This document shows positions 26,228 through 35,003 of a stretch of DNA of 64,000 nt, piece after piece (the stretch's first letter is position 1; the number at the start of each line of letters is the position of its first letter). The notes beneath the pieces were generated by a model. That model saw only the letters and a list, made by a program, of their open reading frames with translations. It ran no database searches and was not told where the DNA came from. The DNA comes from Xanthocytophaga flava (GTDB lineage Bacteria; Bacteroidota; Bacteroidia; Cytophagales; 172606-1), in the NCBI RefSeq assembly GCF_030068545.1, contig NZ_JASJOR010000004.1, forward strand, positions 248,001 to 312,000, read 5' to 3'. The position numbers and the translations under genes are program-made.

Positions 26228-27218
26228 AAGCTTACACGTAGCTAATTGATTTAAAAGAATGACATGAGTTTCTTTAGCTCCAGACAAAGATAGAGTGGAA
26301 AAGAATGGGAACCTTTGCAAAATATGGCAGAATAAAAGCTATGTATTTTAATGGTGAAAAACTATAGGTTTCCGGTAGGTATTATTGCTTAAATAAAATA
26401 CAATTAAAAAGTCAACTAGAAGAAAAACAACTGTTTAAGCATTTTAAAGCGAGTATTTATCGCAATTTCATGTAACTGATGATAAGAAAGCTACAACATA
26501 GACTATTTGTAATTTTCAGAATAAATATTCGTTGTTTTCCTTTGACAATCAATCAGTAAGATATCCCTAACAGAAAAATATACATTAGCCTACCTCACAG
26601 TAAAACCAACTTAAGTTTCAGAGTAAACTACAGTTATTTACCTATAAGACACAAAACAATCTGATATATCTAAGTATTATATCGTTTTTTCACACTGAAG
26701 AAAGGCTGAAAAAACATTTATAAATTCTAAACCTCTATATTTCATTACCTACTCCTCATTTAACTATTGCAACTATAAATATGCGATTATTCTTTATAAA
26801 ACCTCTTTCTCTGTTTGATAGAGAGCAATAGCATGATTAAAAACCCCAATTCTATTACAAACGATAGTTAATAAATAGCAATGTCTTTTCTAACAGCAAC
26901 CGTTCTACTATCTTTGAATACAACTAACTGTATGTCAAACACTTTTCACTTTAAACAAATAACCCCACCCGACAACTGTTGAGCACAGATCAACCATTAC
27001 AAATCTTTGTCATTCAATAAATAGTAGCATTAAATTCGAGAGACAGCCTCTTTCAATACTATATAGAGTTGAATTTATCTCTTTAACAATGTATAAACTC
27101 ACGTATTGTTGTGTTATTATCCCATATGCTGATGAAATCCATAGAGACTTATCTTAAACTGGATTTAAAATACGATACATACTGTGTTCAAAGTCAAGTT
27201 TGTTAACAGAATACAACA
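26228..27218. other. Long AT-rich divergent intergenic region
   Basis: 991 bases between the EPS operon and the hybrid kinases with no ORF of coding quality on either strand. I see possible -7 boxes: CAAAGATA at 26285-26292 (minus strand, toward the EPS operon) and TATCTTTG at 26909-26916 (plus strand, about 300 bases before the first kinase). The length leaves room for long leaders or a small RNA, but I found no strong hairpin to support one. Confidence 0.6.
26285..26292 (-). promoter_or_regulatory. Possible Bacteroidota -7 box of the EPS operon
   Basis: On the minus strand this reads TATCTTTG, a full match to the TAnnTTTG consensus of the Bacteroidota primary sigma factor. It would start transcription about 50 bases before the receiver gene. 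No convincing -33 TTG lies at the usual 19-21 base spacing, so it is a weak call. Confidence 0.35.
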
Positions 27219-30044
27219 ATGACAACAATACCAGACGATATACTGGAGCTTAAACGCTTACTGACACAAGAAAGAGAAGCTCGCAAAAAAGCAGAAGCGG
27301 AACTAGAGGAAAAAAGCTATTCTTTGTATGTATTGAATGAGCGTCTAAAAAATGTAAATAAACTACTGGAGGAACAGGTAGCAAAACGAACTCAGGATAT
27401 GAAATCATTGGCCAGGATGCCACTGGAAAATCCTGAGCCTGTACTACGAATAGACTTTGAAGGTAAGATCATATTCTGCAATGAAGCAATAAATAAGATT
27501 GCATCAGATTTACAGGTTGGAGAAGAACGGTATGCATTTGACCAGTTCTGGGAATATATAGCTCTAAATGTATGTAAAACATACACCCAAAAAGAAATAG
27601 AGGCAGAAACAGGAAATCATTATTTCTCATTTACCTGTGTTCCCCTCAAAGAAGAAGGCTACATAAACATTTATGGCCGAAGTATAACCTCTCAGAAAAA
27701 TATTGAACATACACTCAAGGCAACTGCCAGCCGCCTAACCACTATTATCTCTAGTATCCAGAGTGCTATATTGGTTGTAGATGAAACAGATAGTGTTTTG
27801 TTAGTCAACCAAATGTTCTGTGATTATTTTGATATTCCTCTCTCTCCTAATCAACTGATTGGCATGGATGCCTGGAAGATGAGAAAACTCATCCAGCGGC
27901 AATTTGATGACTTTAAGGTAATCCAGAACCAGGTCGGTAAGCTTGTTGAAGAACGACAGGTTATTCTGGATATAGAAATGGAAACTAAGGACGGTCGTGT
28001 GATTGAAAGAGATTACATACCTATTCTGGATAACAAAGAATATCTGGGTTCTTTATGGAAGTTCCAGGACATTACCATACGGAAAAAAAATCAGGCGTTA
28101 CTGGAACAAAGCGAAGAAAAATACAGAAACATTATTGAAAACATGAATCTTGGCCTCATAGAGGTAGATCTACAGGAAAGAATCGCGTATGCCAACCAAA
28201 GTTTCTGTTTAATGACTGGCTACACTTCCAAAGAACTCATTGGAAAGAAAACAACAGAAATATTTTTCAGAGACAACAGATTGGGTGAGATAGGACAAAA
28301 TCTGGAAAGGATTCAAAGCAGAAGACGCAAAGCCATTTCAGATGCGTATGAAATCTGTATCAAGAACAAAGAAGGAAACGATGTATGGCTATTAATTAGT
28401 GGAGCCCCATTATTTGATGACAATAAAAATTTCATCGGTACGATAGGTATACATCTGGATATTACAGACCAGAAGCAGATGGAAAAAGACTTACGTGATG
28501 CGATCAGTAAAGCACAGGCATCGGTAAAGGCCAAAGAAATTTTCCTAGCCAATATGAGTCATGAGATTCGTACGCCAATGAATGCGATTCTGGGTATGAG
28601 TCGGTTGTTACATAAAACACCACTGAATGAACAACAGATTTCCTTTCTGAAAGCAATCACTACATCGGCTGAAAACCTGCTGGTTATCATCAACGACATT
28701 CTCGACTTTTCCAAAATTGAAGCAGGAAAAATGCAGATGGAACAGGTGGACTTTACTGTTAAGGATATCCTGAAGCAGGTTTCTGACATTATAGTTTATA
28801 AAGCCGAAGAAAAAGGACTCCATATCAAAACCCATATTGATAACCGTATTAGTAAAGCATTAAAGGGTGATCCATATAGACTCAATCAGATATTACTTAA
28901 TCTGGCAGGCAATGCTGTGAAGTTTACCCACCAGGGTTCTGTCAAGATAGAAACACGACTTTTGACAGAAACTGAAAACAGTCAATGCATAGAGTTTATT
29001 GTCAGTGACACAGGTATTGGTATTGAGAAAGAAAAACAGTCTGATATATTCAAAAGCTTTACACAGGAAGACAATAGTGTAACACGGAAATTTGGAGGTA
29101 CAGGGTTGGGACTCAGCATTTGTAAACGTCTTATTGAGTTAATGGGGGGCAGTATCTCTGTCTTTAGTGAAAAGGGAAAAGGTACTACTATGGCCTTTAC
29201 ATTAACATTTGAGATTGGCAACAGTGAAACATTAGAACAGGAAGAAAAATTAGAAGAAGCAGAAAATATGTTACCAGATCGTCAGATTCTGCTTGTAGAA
29301 GATAATGAGTTCAATAGGATGCTGGCAATTACCGTATTGAGTAATCAGGGAGCTATCGTTACAGAAGCTGTCAATGGATTAGATGCTGTGCAGAAAGTCC
29401 AGAAAAAAGATTTTGATCTGATTCTGATGGATATACAAATGCCTGAGATGAATGGATTTGAAGCAACCTCTTATATCCGTAGTCATCTTAATAAACAGAC
29501 TCCTATCATTGCTCTGACAGCCAATGCAATCAAAGGGGAAAAAGAAAGATGTCTGGAAGTCGGAATGAATGATTATCTGTCTAAGCCATTTGAAGAAAAG
29601 GATTTGATTCACAGATGTTCTGTATGGCTTTTCAAGCAACAATCTACCATGGAAATAAAAATTGCTGAGACATTGAAAACACAGGAAAAACTATACGATT
29701 TATCTCAGCTACAACTAATTAGCCGGGGGGATAAAAACTTTGTCTGCAAAATGATTCAGCTTTTTATAAATTCAAGTAGTGAAGCATTAAGCAAATTTAA
29801 AAGCTATCATAAAAATCGCGAATTTGATCGATTCTACTCATTGGCTCATCAACTCAAACCCAATATCGACAATATGGGTATTAGTTCTTTGAGGGATGAA
29901 ATCAGAGAAATTGAACAAATCAGCCATAGGAACTATAATCTGGACCGACTGGATTATCTGATGACCCACTTCGAAGAAGTTATTGTACAAATAAATCAAG
30001 AATTACATCAGGAACTGGAACACTTAAAAGAGCCAGTGTCCTAA
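27219..30044 (+). CDS. Hybrid histidine kinase 1 (PAS x3-HisKA-HATPase-REC-HPt)
   Basis: A 941-residue cytoplasmic kinase with no membrane helix. An N-terminal coiled coil (about 10-60) is followed by three PAS-like domains (about 70-165, 170-300 and 305-430) and HisKA with the H box FLANMSHEIRTPMNAILGMS (His448). The HATPase domain has N box LNQILLNLAGNAVKF, G1 VSDTGIGIE and G2 GGTGLGLSIC. Then come a receiver (Asp738 in LILMDIQMPEMNG) and a C-terminal HPt domain with His877 in LAHQLKPNIDNMG. It can carry an internal His-Asp-His relay. A close paralogue follows after about 100 bases. Bases 28551-28736 are identical to that gene, though flanks are clearly diverged. Confidence 0.95.
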   Translation: MTTIPDDILELKRLLTQEREARKKAEAELEEKSYSLYVLNERLKNVNKLLEEQVAKRTQDMKSLARMPLENPEPVLRIDFEGKIIFCNEAINKIASDLQVGEERYAFDQFWEYIALNVCKTYTQKEIEAETGNHYFSFTCVPLKEEGYINIYGRSITSQKNIEHTLKATASRLTTIISSIQSAILVVDETDSVLLVNQMFCDYFDIPLSPNQLIGMDAWKMRKLIQRQFDDFKVIQNQVGKLVEERQVILDIEMETKDGRVIERDYIPILDNKEYLGSLWKFQDITIRKKNQALLEQSEEKYRNIIENMNLGLIEVDLQERIAYANQSFCLMTGYTSKELIGKKTTEIFFRDNRLGEIGQNLERIQSRRRKAISDAYEICIKNKEGNDVWLLISGAPLFDDNKNFIGTIGIHLDITDQKQMEKDLRDAISKAQASVKAKEIFLANMSHEIRTPMNAILGMSRLLHKTPLNEQQISFLKAITTSAENLLVIINDILDFSKIEAGKMQMEQVDFTVKDILKQVSDIIVYKAEEKGLHIKTHIDNRISKALKGDPYRLNQILLNLAGNAVKFTHQGSVKIETRLLTETENSQCIEFIVSDTGIGIEKEKQSDIFKSFTQEDNSVTRKFGGTGLGLSICKRLIELMGGSISVFSEKGKGTTMAFTLTFEIGNSETLEQEEKLEEAENMLPDRQILLVEDNEFNRMLAITVLSNQGAIVTEAVNGLDAVQKVQKKDFDLILMDIQMPEMNGFEATSYIRSHLNKQTPIIALTANAIKGEKERCLEVGMNDYLSKPFEEKDLIHRCSVWLFKQQSTMEIKIAETLKTQEKLYDLSQLQLISRGDKNFVCKMIQLFINSSSEALSKFKSYHKNREFDRFYSLAHQLKPNIDNMGISSLRDEIREIEQISHRNYNLDRLDYLMTHFEEVIVQINQELHQELEHLKEPVS
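28551..28736 (+). repeat. 186 bp tract identical between the two hybrid kinases, copy 1
   Basis: This tract encodes the HisKA dimerisation/phospho-acceptor region from NMSHEIRTP to EAGKMQ and is base-for-base identical to 31477-31662, including all third codon positions. A single mismatch after it is followed by 10 more identical bases. Outside, the genes differ at most silent sites. Confidence 0.97.
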
Positions 30045-30147
30045 TACAATTCAGATTCTAATTACACAATATAGTACTAACCATTCCGCAAAAACAACCT
30101 ACCTCTTTTTACTATTGACAAAGAATTCAACTATTACAGGTATATAC

Positions 30148-32967
30148 ATGAACCCAGAGGTAGAATTACAAAAGAAGATTGTAGCACTTGAACAGCAACT
30201 GGAAAAAGCAAAACGGGAAAAGAAAGGGCTGGAAAAGGAGCTGGAGAGCAAAAATTACTTCTTAAAGCTCTTTCAGGAACAATTGAAAGAAGTAGATCGT
30301 CTTATGGAGGAAAAAGTAGATAAGAAAACACTACATTTACAGTCTTATGCTAACCTTGCTCTCGAAAAACCCGATCCGGTCTTTCGTATCTCATTTGTAG
30401 GAAAGCTTCTTTTTTGTAATGAAGCCATTACAAAAATTGGGCAGGAAATCACAATGTATACCCATAAACTTAACTTTGATACTTTTCTTCAGAAAATAGC
30501 AGAACTCGTAGAAGCCCAACAAACCAATGTTGAAATAGAAGTTAAGACACAAAATGCGTATTACTCATTTGTGTGTGTACCCATTTTTAAAGAGAGCTAT
30601 ATCAATGTGTATGGCAGAGACATTACTACCCGAAAGAAAGTAGAGCATGAATTGAATAATACTGCCAATCGCCTTACTACTCTGATAACCAATATCCGTA
30701 GTGGTATTCTGGTAGAAGATAATAACCGAAAGATAGTACTCACTAATCAGTTATTTTGTGATTATTTTAATATACCTATTCCTGCCAGCCAACTGGTAGG
30801 AGCAGATTGCAGTAATTCTGCTCAGCAGGCTAAATACCTATTCAAAGATCCGGAAGGTTTTGTTACACGTGTGGATCAGATTCTTCAAGACCAACAAGTA
30901 GTATTACATGAAGAAGTAGCCATGGCTGATGGAAGATTCCTTGAACGCGATTTTATACCCATTTTTGATGGTATAGAATATACAGGTCATTTATGGAAAT
31001 ATGAAGATATTACAGAACGTAAAAGGACTCAGTTCCTGTTGCAGCGTAGTGAGGAAAAATACCGTCAGATTATTGAAAATATGAACCTTGGGCTGATGGA
31101 AGTAGACATAAATACTATTGTTCAATACTCTAACCTAAGTTTTTGTCGAATGCTCGGTTATACTCAGGAAGAAGTAACTGGAAAACATGCTGGTCATATA
31201 CTGGCCCCGGGACTTACGAAAGAGAAGGAAAATGAGATTAGGGCAAAAAGACTGACAGGAGTCTCAGATATCTACGAAATGGAGGTACATACAAAAGAAG
31301 GAGAGCCTTTGTGGTTACTCGGAAGTGGAGGCCCTTTGTATGATAGTCAGAAACAGGTTATTGGTACAACAGGCATTTTTCTGGATATCACCAGACAAAA
31401 AAGTATGGAAGCCGATCTGCGGGAAGCAATCAGTAAAGCAGAAGAATCTTCCAGAGCCAAAGAAATCTTCTTAGCTAATATGAGTCATGAGATTCGTACG
31501 CCAATGAATGCGATTCTGGGTATGAGTCGGTTGTTACATAAAACACCACTGAATGAACAACAGATTTCCTTTCTGAAAGCAATCACTACATCGGCTGAAA
31601 ACCTGCTGGTTATCATCAACGACATTCTCGACTTTTCCAAAATTGAAGCAGGAAAAATGCAGGTGGAACAGGTCGGTTTTGAAATTCAGGAAACTCTCCG
31701 GCAAGTAGTAGAAGTATTATCCTATAAAGCTGAAGAAAAAGGATTATTGCTCAGAACCCACATCCACCCTAAAGTAGCGGCTGTATTACGTGGTGATCCT
31801 TATCGGTTGAATCAGATTTTCTTAAATCTGGTGGGAAATGCAGTGAAGTTTACCAATGAAGGACATATTGATATATATGCTGACGTAAAATTTGAAACAC
31901 CTCAGATGCAGGTTATCGAATTTAAGGTAACAGATACCGGGATCGGAATTGATATGGAAAAGATGGCGCATATCTTTGATAGCTTTACCCAAGCAGATAA
32001 TAGCATCACCCGGAAGTTTGGAGGTACAGGATTGGGGCTCAGTATCAGTAAACGTCTTATTGAACTAATGGGGGGCTCTATGGAAGTCATCAGTGAGAAA
32101 GATAAAGGAACTAATATGACTTTTACATTGGGTTTTGATATAGGTAACTCTTCAGATATAGTAAAAAATGATATTCCTCAAAACGACGAATATGTACTCA
32201 AAGGTAGTAAAATACTGCTTGTGGAAGACAATGAATTTAATCGTTTTCTAGCTACAACAATCCTAACCAACTATGGGGCTATAGTTACAGAGGCTATAAA
32301 TGGTGCTGAAGCAGTACGCATATGTGCTTTACAAAACTTTGATCTGATCCTAATGGATATTCAGATGCCGGAAATGAATGGATATGAAGCAACAGAATAT
32401 ATACGTAAATCGCTTCAGAAAAGCTTACCTATTATTGCCCTGACATCAAATGCCATCAAAGGTGAAAAGGAAAAATGTTTAAGTCTGGGAATGAATGACT
32501 ACATGTCAAAACCGTTTGAGGAAAAAACATTTATCCTTTGTTGCGCATCATGGTTGGGCAAAAAATATGAAAATCTAAAAAAAGAGAATTTTCTTAATAT
32601 ACCACAGGCTTCGTATCAAAAGCTCTATAATCTTTCTATTTTAAAAGAGTTTAGCAGAGGAGATCAAAGTTTTGTGCAAAAGATGGTTAATATCTTTCAG
32701 GATACATCTACAGAAGCACTTGTCCAACTTAGAGAATATCAGCAAGCCGAAAACTGGACAGCAATAGGGTCATTGGCACATAAGATGAAAGCCAGTATTG
32801 ATAATATGGGTATTCAATCGCTTAAGAATGAGATCCGTGAGATAGAAACACTTGGCAAAGGAGATATTCAACAACTGGATATTAATCGGCTAAATGAGTT
32901 GATTAATTATGTAGAAGAGGTAATCAACCAGGTACTACACTCCTTAAAAGAAGAGGAATTAGTGTAG
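30148..32967 (+). CDS. Hybrid histidine kinase 2, paralogue of kinase 1
   Basis: A 939-residue paralogue with the same order: coiled coil, three PAS-like domains, HisKA (His447 in the same H box), HATPase (LNQIFLNLVGNAVKF, VTDTGIGID, GGTGLGLSIS), receiver (Asp737 in LILMDIQMPEMNG) and HPt (His878 in LAHKMKASIDNMG). I chose the ATG at 30148 (MNPEVELQKK); an upstream in-frame TTG would add 11 residues. It follows kinase 1 on the same strand. Because the dimerisation helices of both kinases are identical, heterodimers are possible (inference). The sensory halves differ enough to suggest different inputs. Confidence 0.95.
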   Translation: MNPEVELQKKIVALEQQLEKAKREKKGLEKELESKNYFLKLFQEQLKEVDRLMEEKVDKKTLHLQSYANLALEKPDPVFRISFVGKLLFCNEAITKIGQEITMYTHKLNFDTFLQKIAELVEAQQTNVEIEVKTQNAYYSFVCVPIFKESYINVYGRDITTRKKVEHELNNTANRLTTLITNIRSGILVEDNNRKIVLTNQLFCDYFNIPIPASQLVGADCSNSAQQAKYLFKDPEGFVTRVDQILQDQQVVLHEEVAMADGRFLERDFIPIFDGIEYTGHLWKYEDITERKRTQFLLQRSEEKYRQIIENMNLGLMEVDINTIVQYSNLSFCRMLGYTQEEVTGKHAGHILAPGLTKEKENEIRAKRLTGVSDIYEMEVHTKEGEPLWLLGSGGPLYDSQKQVIGTTGIFLDITRQKSMEADLREAISKAEESSRAKEIFLANMSHEIRTPMNAILGMSRLLHKTPLNEQQISFLKAITTSAENLLVIINDILDFSKIEAGKMQVEQVGFEIQETLRQVVEVLSYKAEEKGLLLRTHIHPKVAAVLRGDPYRLNQIFLNLVGNAVKFTNEGHIDIYADVKFETPQMQVIEFKVTDTGIGIDMEKMAHIFDSFTQADNSITRKFGGTGLGLSISKRLIELMGGSMEVISEKDKGTNMTFTLGFDIGNSSDIVKNDIPQNDEYVLKGSKILLVEDNEFNRFLATTILTNYGAIVTEAINGAEAVRICALQNFDLILMDIQMPEMNGYEATEYIRKSLQKSLPIIALTSNAIKGEKEKCLSLGMNDYMSKPFEEKTFILCCASWLGKKYENLKKENFLNIPQASYQKLYNLSILKEFSRGDQSFVQKMVNIFQDTSTEALVQLREYQQAENWTAIGSLAHKMKASIDNMGIQSLKNEIREIETLGKGDIQQLDINRLNELINYVEEVINQVLHSLKEEELV
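31477..31662 (+). repeat. 186 bp tract identical between the two hybrid kinases, copy 2
   Basis: Exact copy of 28551-28736 at an offset of 2926 bases. It lies in the same place of the HisKA domain, which points to gene conversion rather than functional constraint alone. Confidence 0.97.
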
Positions 32968-32983
32968 AGGGTATTATAAAAAA

Positions 32984-33019
32984 TCTGCGACCAGCCTGTT
33001 AGTGTAGACTGGTCGCAGA
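32984..33019. terminator. Bidirectional terminator between kinase 2 and DUF4136 gene
   Basis: TCTGCGACCAG (32984-32994) pairs perfectly with CTGGTCGCAGA (33009-33019). An A-run precedes and an AT-rich stretch follows, so it may serve both convergent genes. Confidence 0.75.
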
Positions 33020-33021
33020 AA

Positions 33022-33585
33022 TTATTTAGGATTGGAACGGTTCATTGCCAGCCTTTCTTTTGCCGGATACTGTTCCATAATGCGATATACGGCATTTCGG
33101 ATGGCGGCATCCATATTCTTTTCTTTGCGTTGAGCAGTTAACTGCCCGCTGGCCCACCCCTGCCATATCATCTGTCGGTTCTGGTTATCCCATACACCTA
33201 TAATGATTCGGTTTTCTTCATAGGTACGTGACGAAATATTGTTGGGTTGTCCCCACCATCCCCACATAGGACTTGCCATATTGGACTGTATCTGCTGGCG
33301 GTCTTTAGAATCTGTTTGAAAACGCACCATTAGATCAGCATCGGCATCATTCCGGACATAGCCACGGGCATTCATTTCACTTTCTACAGCCTCAACAATA
33401 CGACGTCGGTTCAATTCACTTCCCATAATGGGATCATTACCGATTACAGGCGGATTTTCTATGGTGTAGGTAGTATAACGCCTGAAATTTGCCTGCCGGT
33501 CATAATCAGAACGAACAGAAAGTGAAGCACAACTGCTTACACTGATAAGCAAAACAATCCACAAGCAATTTACTGCAGTTTTCAT
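33022..33585 (-). CDS. DUF4136 lipoprotein
   Basis: A 187-residue lipoprotein with a short signal and lipobox VSSC (Cys19). The body matches the DUF4136 family: SDYDRQANFRRYTTYTI near the start, the helix RRRIVEAVESEMNARGY, and the end WQGWASGQLTAQRKEKNMDAAIRNAVYRIMEQYP. Such proteins are abundant in the Bacteroidota envelope, and their function is unknown. It is a single gene that ends 3 bases from the shared terminator. Confidence 0.9.
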   Translation of the reverse strand: MKTAVNCLWIVLLISVSSCASLSVRSDYDRQANFRRYTTYTIENPPVIGNDPIMGSELNRRRIVEAVESEMNARGYVRNDADADLMVRFQTDSKDRQQIQSNMASPMWGWWGQPNNISSRTYEENRIIIGVWDNQNRQMIWQGWASGQLTAQRKEKNMDAAIRNAVYRIMEQYPAKERLAMNRSNPK

Positions 33586-33810
33586 CTTACGGTAGCATTT
33601 AATGTGAAACCAAATTCATTCCACACATTGGAATGCGTAAATGTGCTACATCTGAGTAGTTAATGGTAAGTTTTAACAGAAAGTAAGAGTAGAACTTGCT
33701 ATAGGACCTTATATTAGAGCTATTTTCTGTATGACAATAGTATATTGGGAAACTACTATTCAAACGTCTAAAAAATCCAATTCGTATATGAAAGATAGAT
33801 CCACAGAAAA

Positions 33811-33843
33811 TAAAAAAAGCCTTGTCAGATAAATTGACAAGGC
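33811..33843 (-). terminator. Intrinsic terminator of the DUF1573 gene
   Basis: GCCTTGTCA and TGACAAGGC (33819-33827 and 33835-33843) form a perfect 9 bp stem. Read on the minus strand, it is followed by seven T. It lies 24 bases after the DUF1573 stop codon. Confidence 0.9.
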
Positions 33844-33866
33844 CTTCATAACTAGTTATTTTTCAA

Positions 33867-34634
33867 CTAAAAAGGAACCGCACGTTTCTGTTCACGTAGT
33901 ATATTTTGCTGTGCCAGACTTTCTACAACAGTTGCCTGCAACATAATCACTTGGGTAGAGTTATTCAGATCATTTGTAGTTATAGTTACCCGTTCATTTT
34001 GTTGATTCAGTGTACGAGGCGAATAACGCAATTCCAAAGTTCCCTTCTCTCCAGATTTTACTCCTGAAGCAGGTCCTTTAAACGTTACACAACCACATGT
34101 GCTGGCTACATTCTTAATGTATAGATCTGTTTTGCCTGTATTAGTAAAAGTGAAAGACTTAACTACAGTTTGTGCTTTTTCAATTTTCCCAAAATTATGT
34201 CCTTCTGTCTCTAGTTTCATAGATGGTGAATTAGCCAGTTCTTCAGGGCTTGCTTTTGGCTTAGGAACTACTGTTCCTTTGATAGTTAACACCAATGAGG
34301 CATTACTGGCATTACTAGTCACAGTGATCGTTTTGGTGAAAGCACCTGGCCGGCCATTACTATTATAGGAAGCTGATATCTTTCCTTTCTTCCCAGGCAA
34401 CACAGGTTCATGTGTCCAGAATGGAGTGGTACAACCACAGGAAGCAGTTACATTGGAAATTATAATAGGTGCATTTCCATCATTAGTAAACTCAAAATCA
34501 TGAGTAGCCACTTTGCCTTCTGTTACAGTGCTGAAATCATGTACATCTTTCGCAAACTTTATAATGCCTTGGGCCTGGGTTTTTAGCAGAACAGAAACAA
34601 AGAGAATAAATAAAGTTAAATATTTTACCTTCAT
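33867..34634 (-). CDS. DUF1573 protein with two Ig-like repeats
   Basis: A 255-residue exported protein with a cleavable signal peptide (1-21, ending TQAQG). It has two tandem DUF1573/ASH-like beta-sandwich repeats. The first (about 24-110) has HDFSTVTEGKVATHDFEFTN and ASCGCTTPFW. The second (about 142-235) has HNFGKIEKAQTVVKSFTFTN and STCGCVTFKG. The CGC motif in each repeat is typical of the family. The function is unknown; many members are abundant envelope proteins. It is transcribed alone and carries a candidate -7 box about 50 bases upstream of the start codon. Confidence 0.92.
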   Translation of the reverse strand: MKVKYLTLFILFVSVLLKTQAQGIIKFAKDVHDFSTVTEGKVATHDFEFTNDGNAPIIISNVTASCGCTTPFWTHEPVLPGKKGKISASYNSNGRPGAFTKTITVTSNASNASLVLTIKGTVVPKPKASPEELANSPSMKLETEGHNFGKIEKAQTVVKSFTFTNTGKTDLYIKNVASTCGCVTFKGPASGVKSGEKGTLELRYSPRTLNQQNERVTITTNDLNNSTQVIMLQATVVESLAQQNILREQKRAVPF

Positions 34635-35003
34635 AATCCTATACGATTAAATATTTGGATAATTCTGTTAAATCATTTACAAATATATGGCTTTTATATT
34701 AGGAAACGGATCTACGTAAGTAATGTTATTGTTTTATGGATTCCAGTGTTTTTTGACTGGTGTTAGTTTTTGGTTATTTTTGAAGCATAAGTGCAGGTTT
34801 TATGCTTGTTCAAAATACGATTCTATTTGGATTTATCCAGATTTTCTGTTGATATACAAACTCTTACCTGCTGATTACTATAATTCTGGCAATAGGCCTC
34901 TTTATAGAGTCTATTGCAGAAAGAAAGGCCGCAAAGTGAGAAAATCAGTCCAAAGGAGCAACATTACTATTATTAATCAACAAAATTAAAACCGGATTGT
35001 AAA
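34635..35003. other. Divergent promoter region between DUF1573 and E1 genes
   Basis: 369 bases. The 88-codon plus-strand ORF inside (34723-34989) has no recognisable features and I do not regard it as a gene. A possible -7 box for the DUF1573 gene is at 34680-34687. The E1 promoter must lie here too, but I cannot place it. Confidence 0.55.
34680..34687 (-). promoter_or_regulatory. Possible -7 box of the DUF1573 gene
   Basis: Reads TATATTTG on the minus strand, matching TAnnTTTG, about 46 bases before the start codon. No clear -33 element is visible, so confidence is low. Confidence 0.33.

Noticed and set aside
26228..26320. 31-residue extension of the single-domain receiver
   Set aside because: Receiver domains start at the KKTILVVDDE strand; the extension contains the best -7 box and looks non-coding.
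32201..32560. Possible second conversion tract in the receiver domains of the hybrid kinases
   Set aside because: The proteins are similar there, but silent positions differ throughout; no long identical run was found outside the HisKA tract.
34723..34989. 88-codon plus-strand ORF between the DUF1573 and E1 genes
   Set aside because: Composition is a random mix of aromatic and basic residues, with no domain, signal or fold pattern, and it occupies the only space for two divergent promoters.
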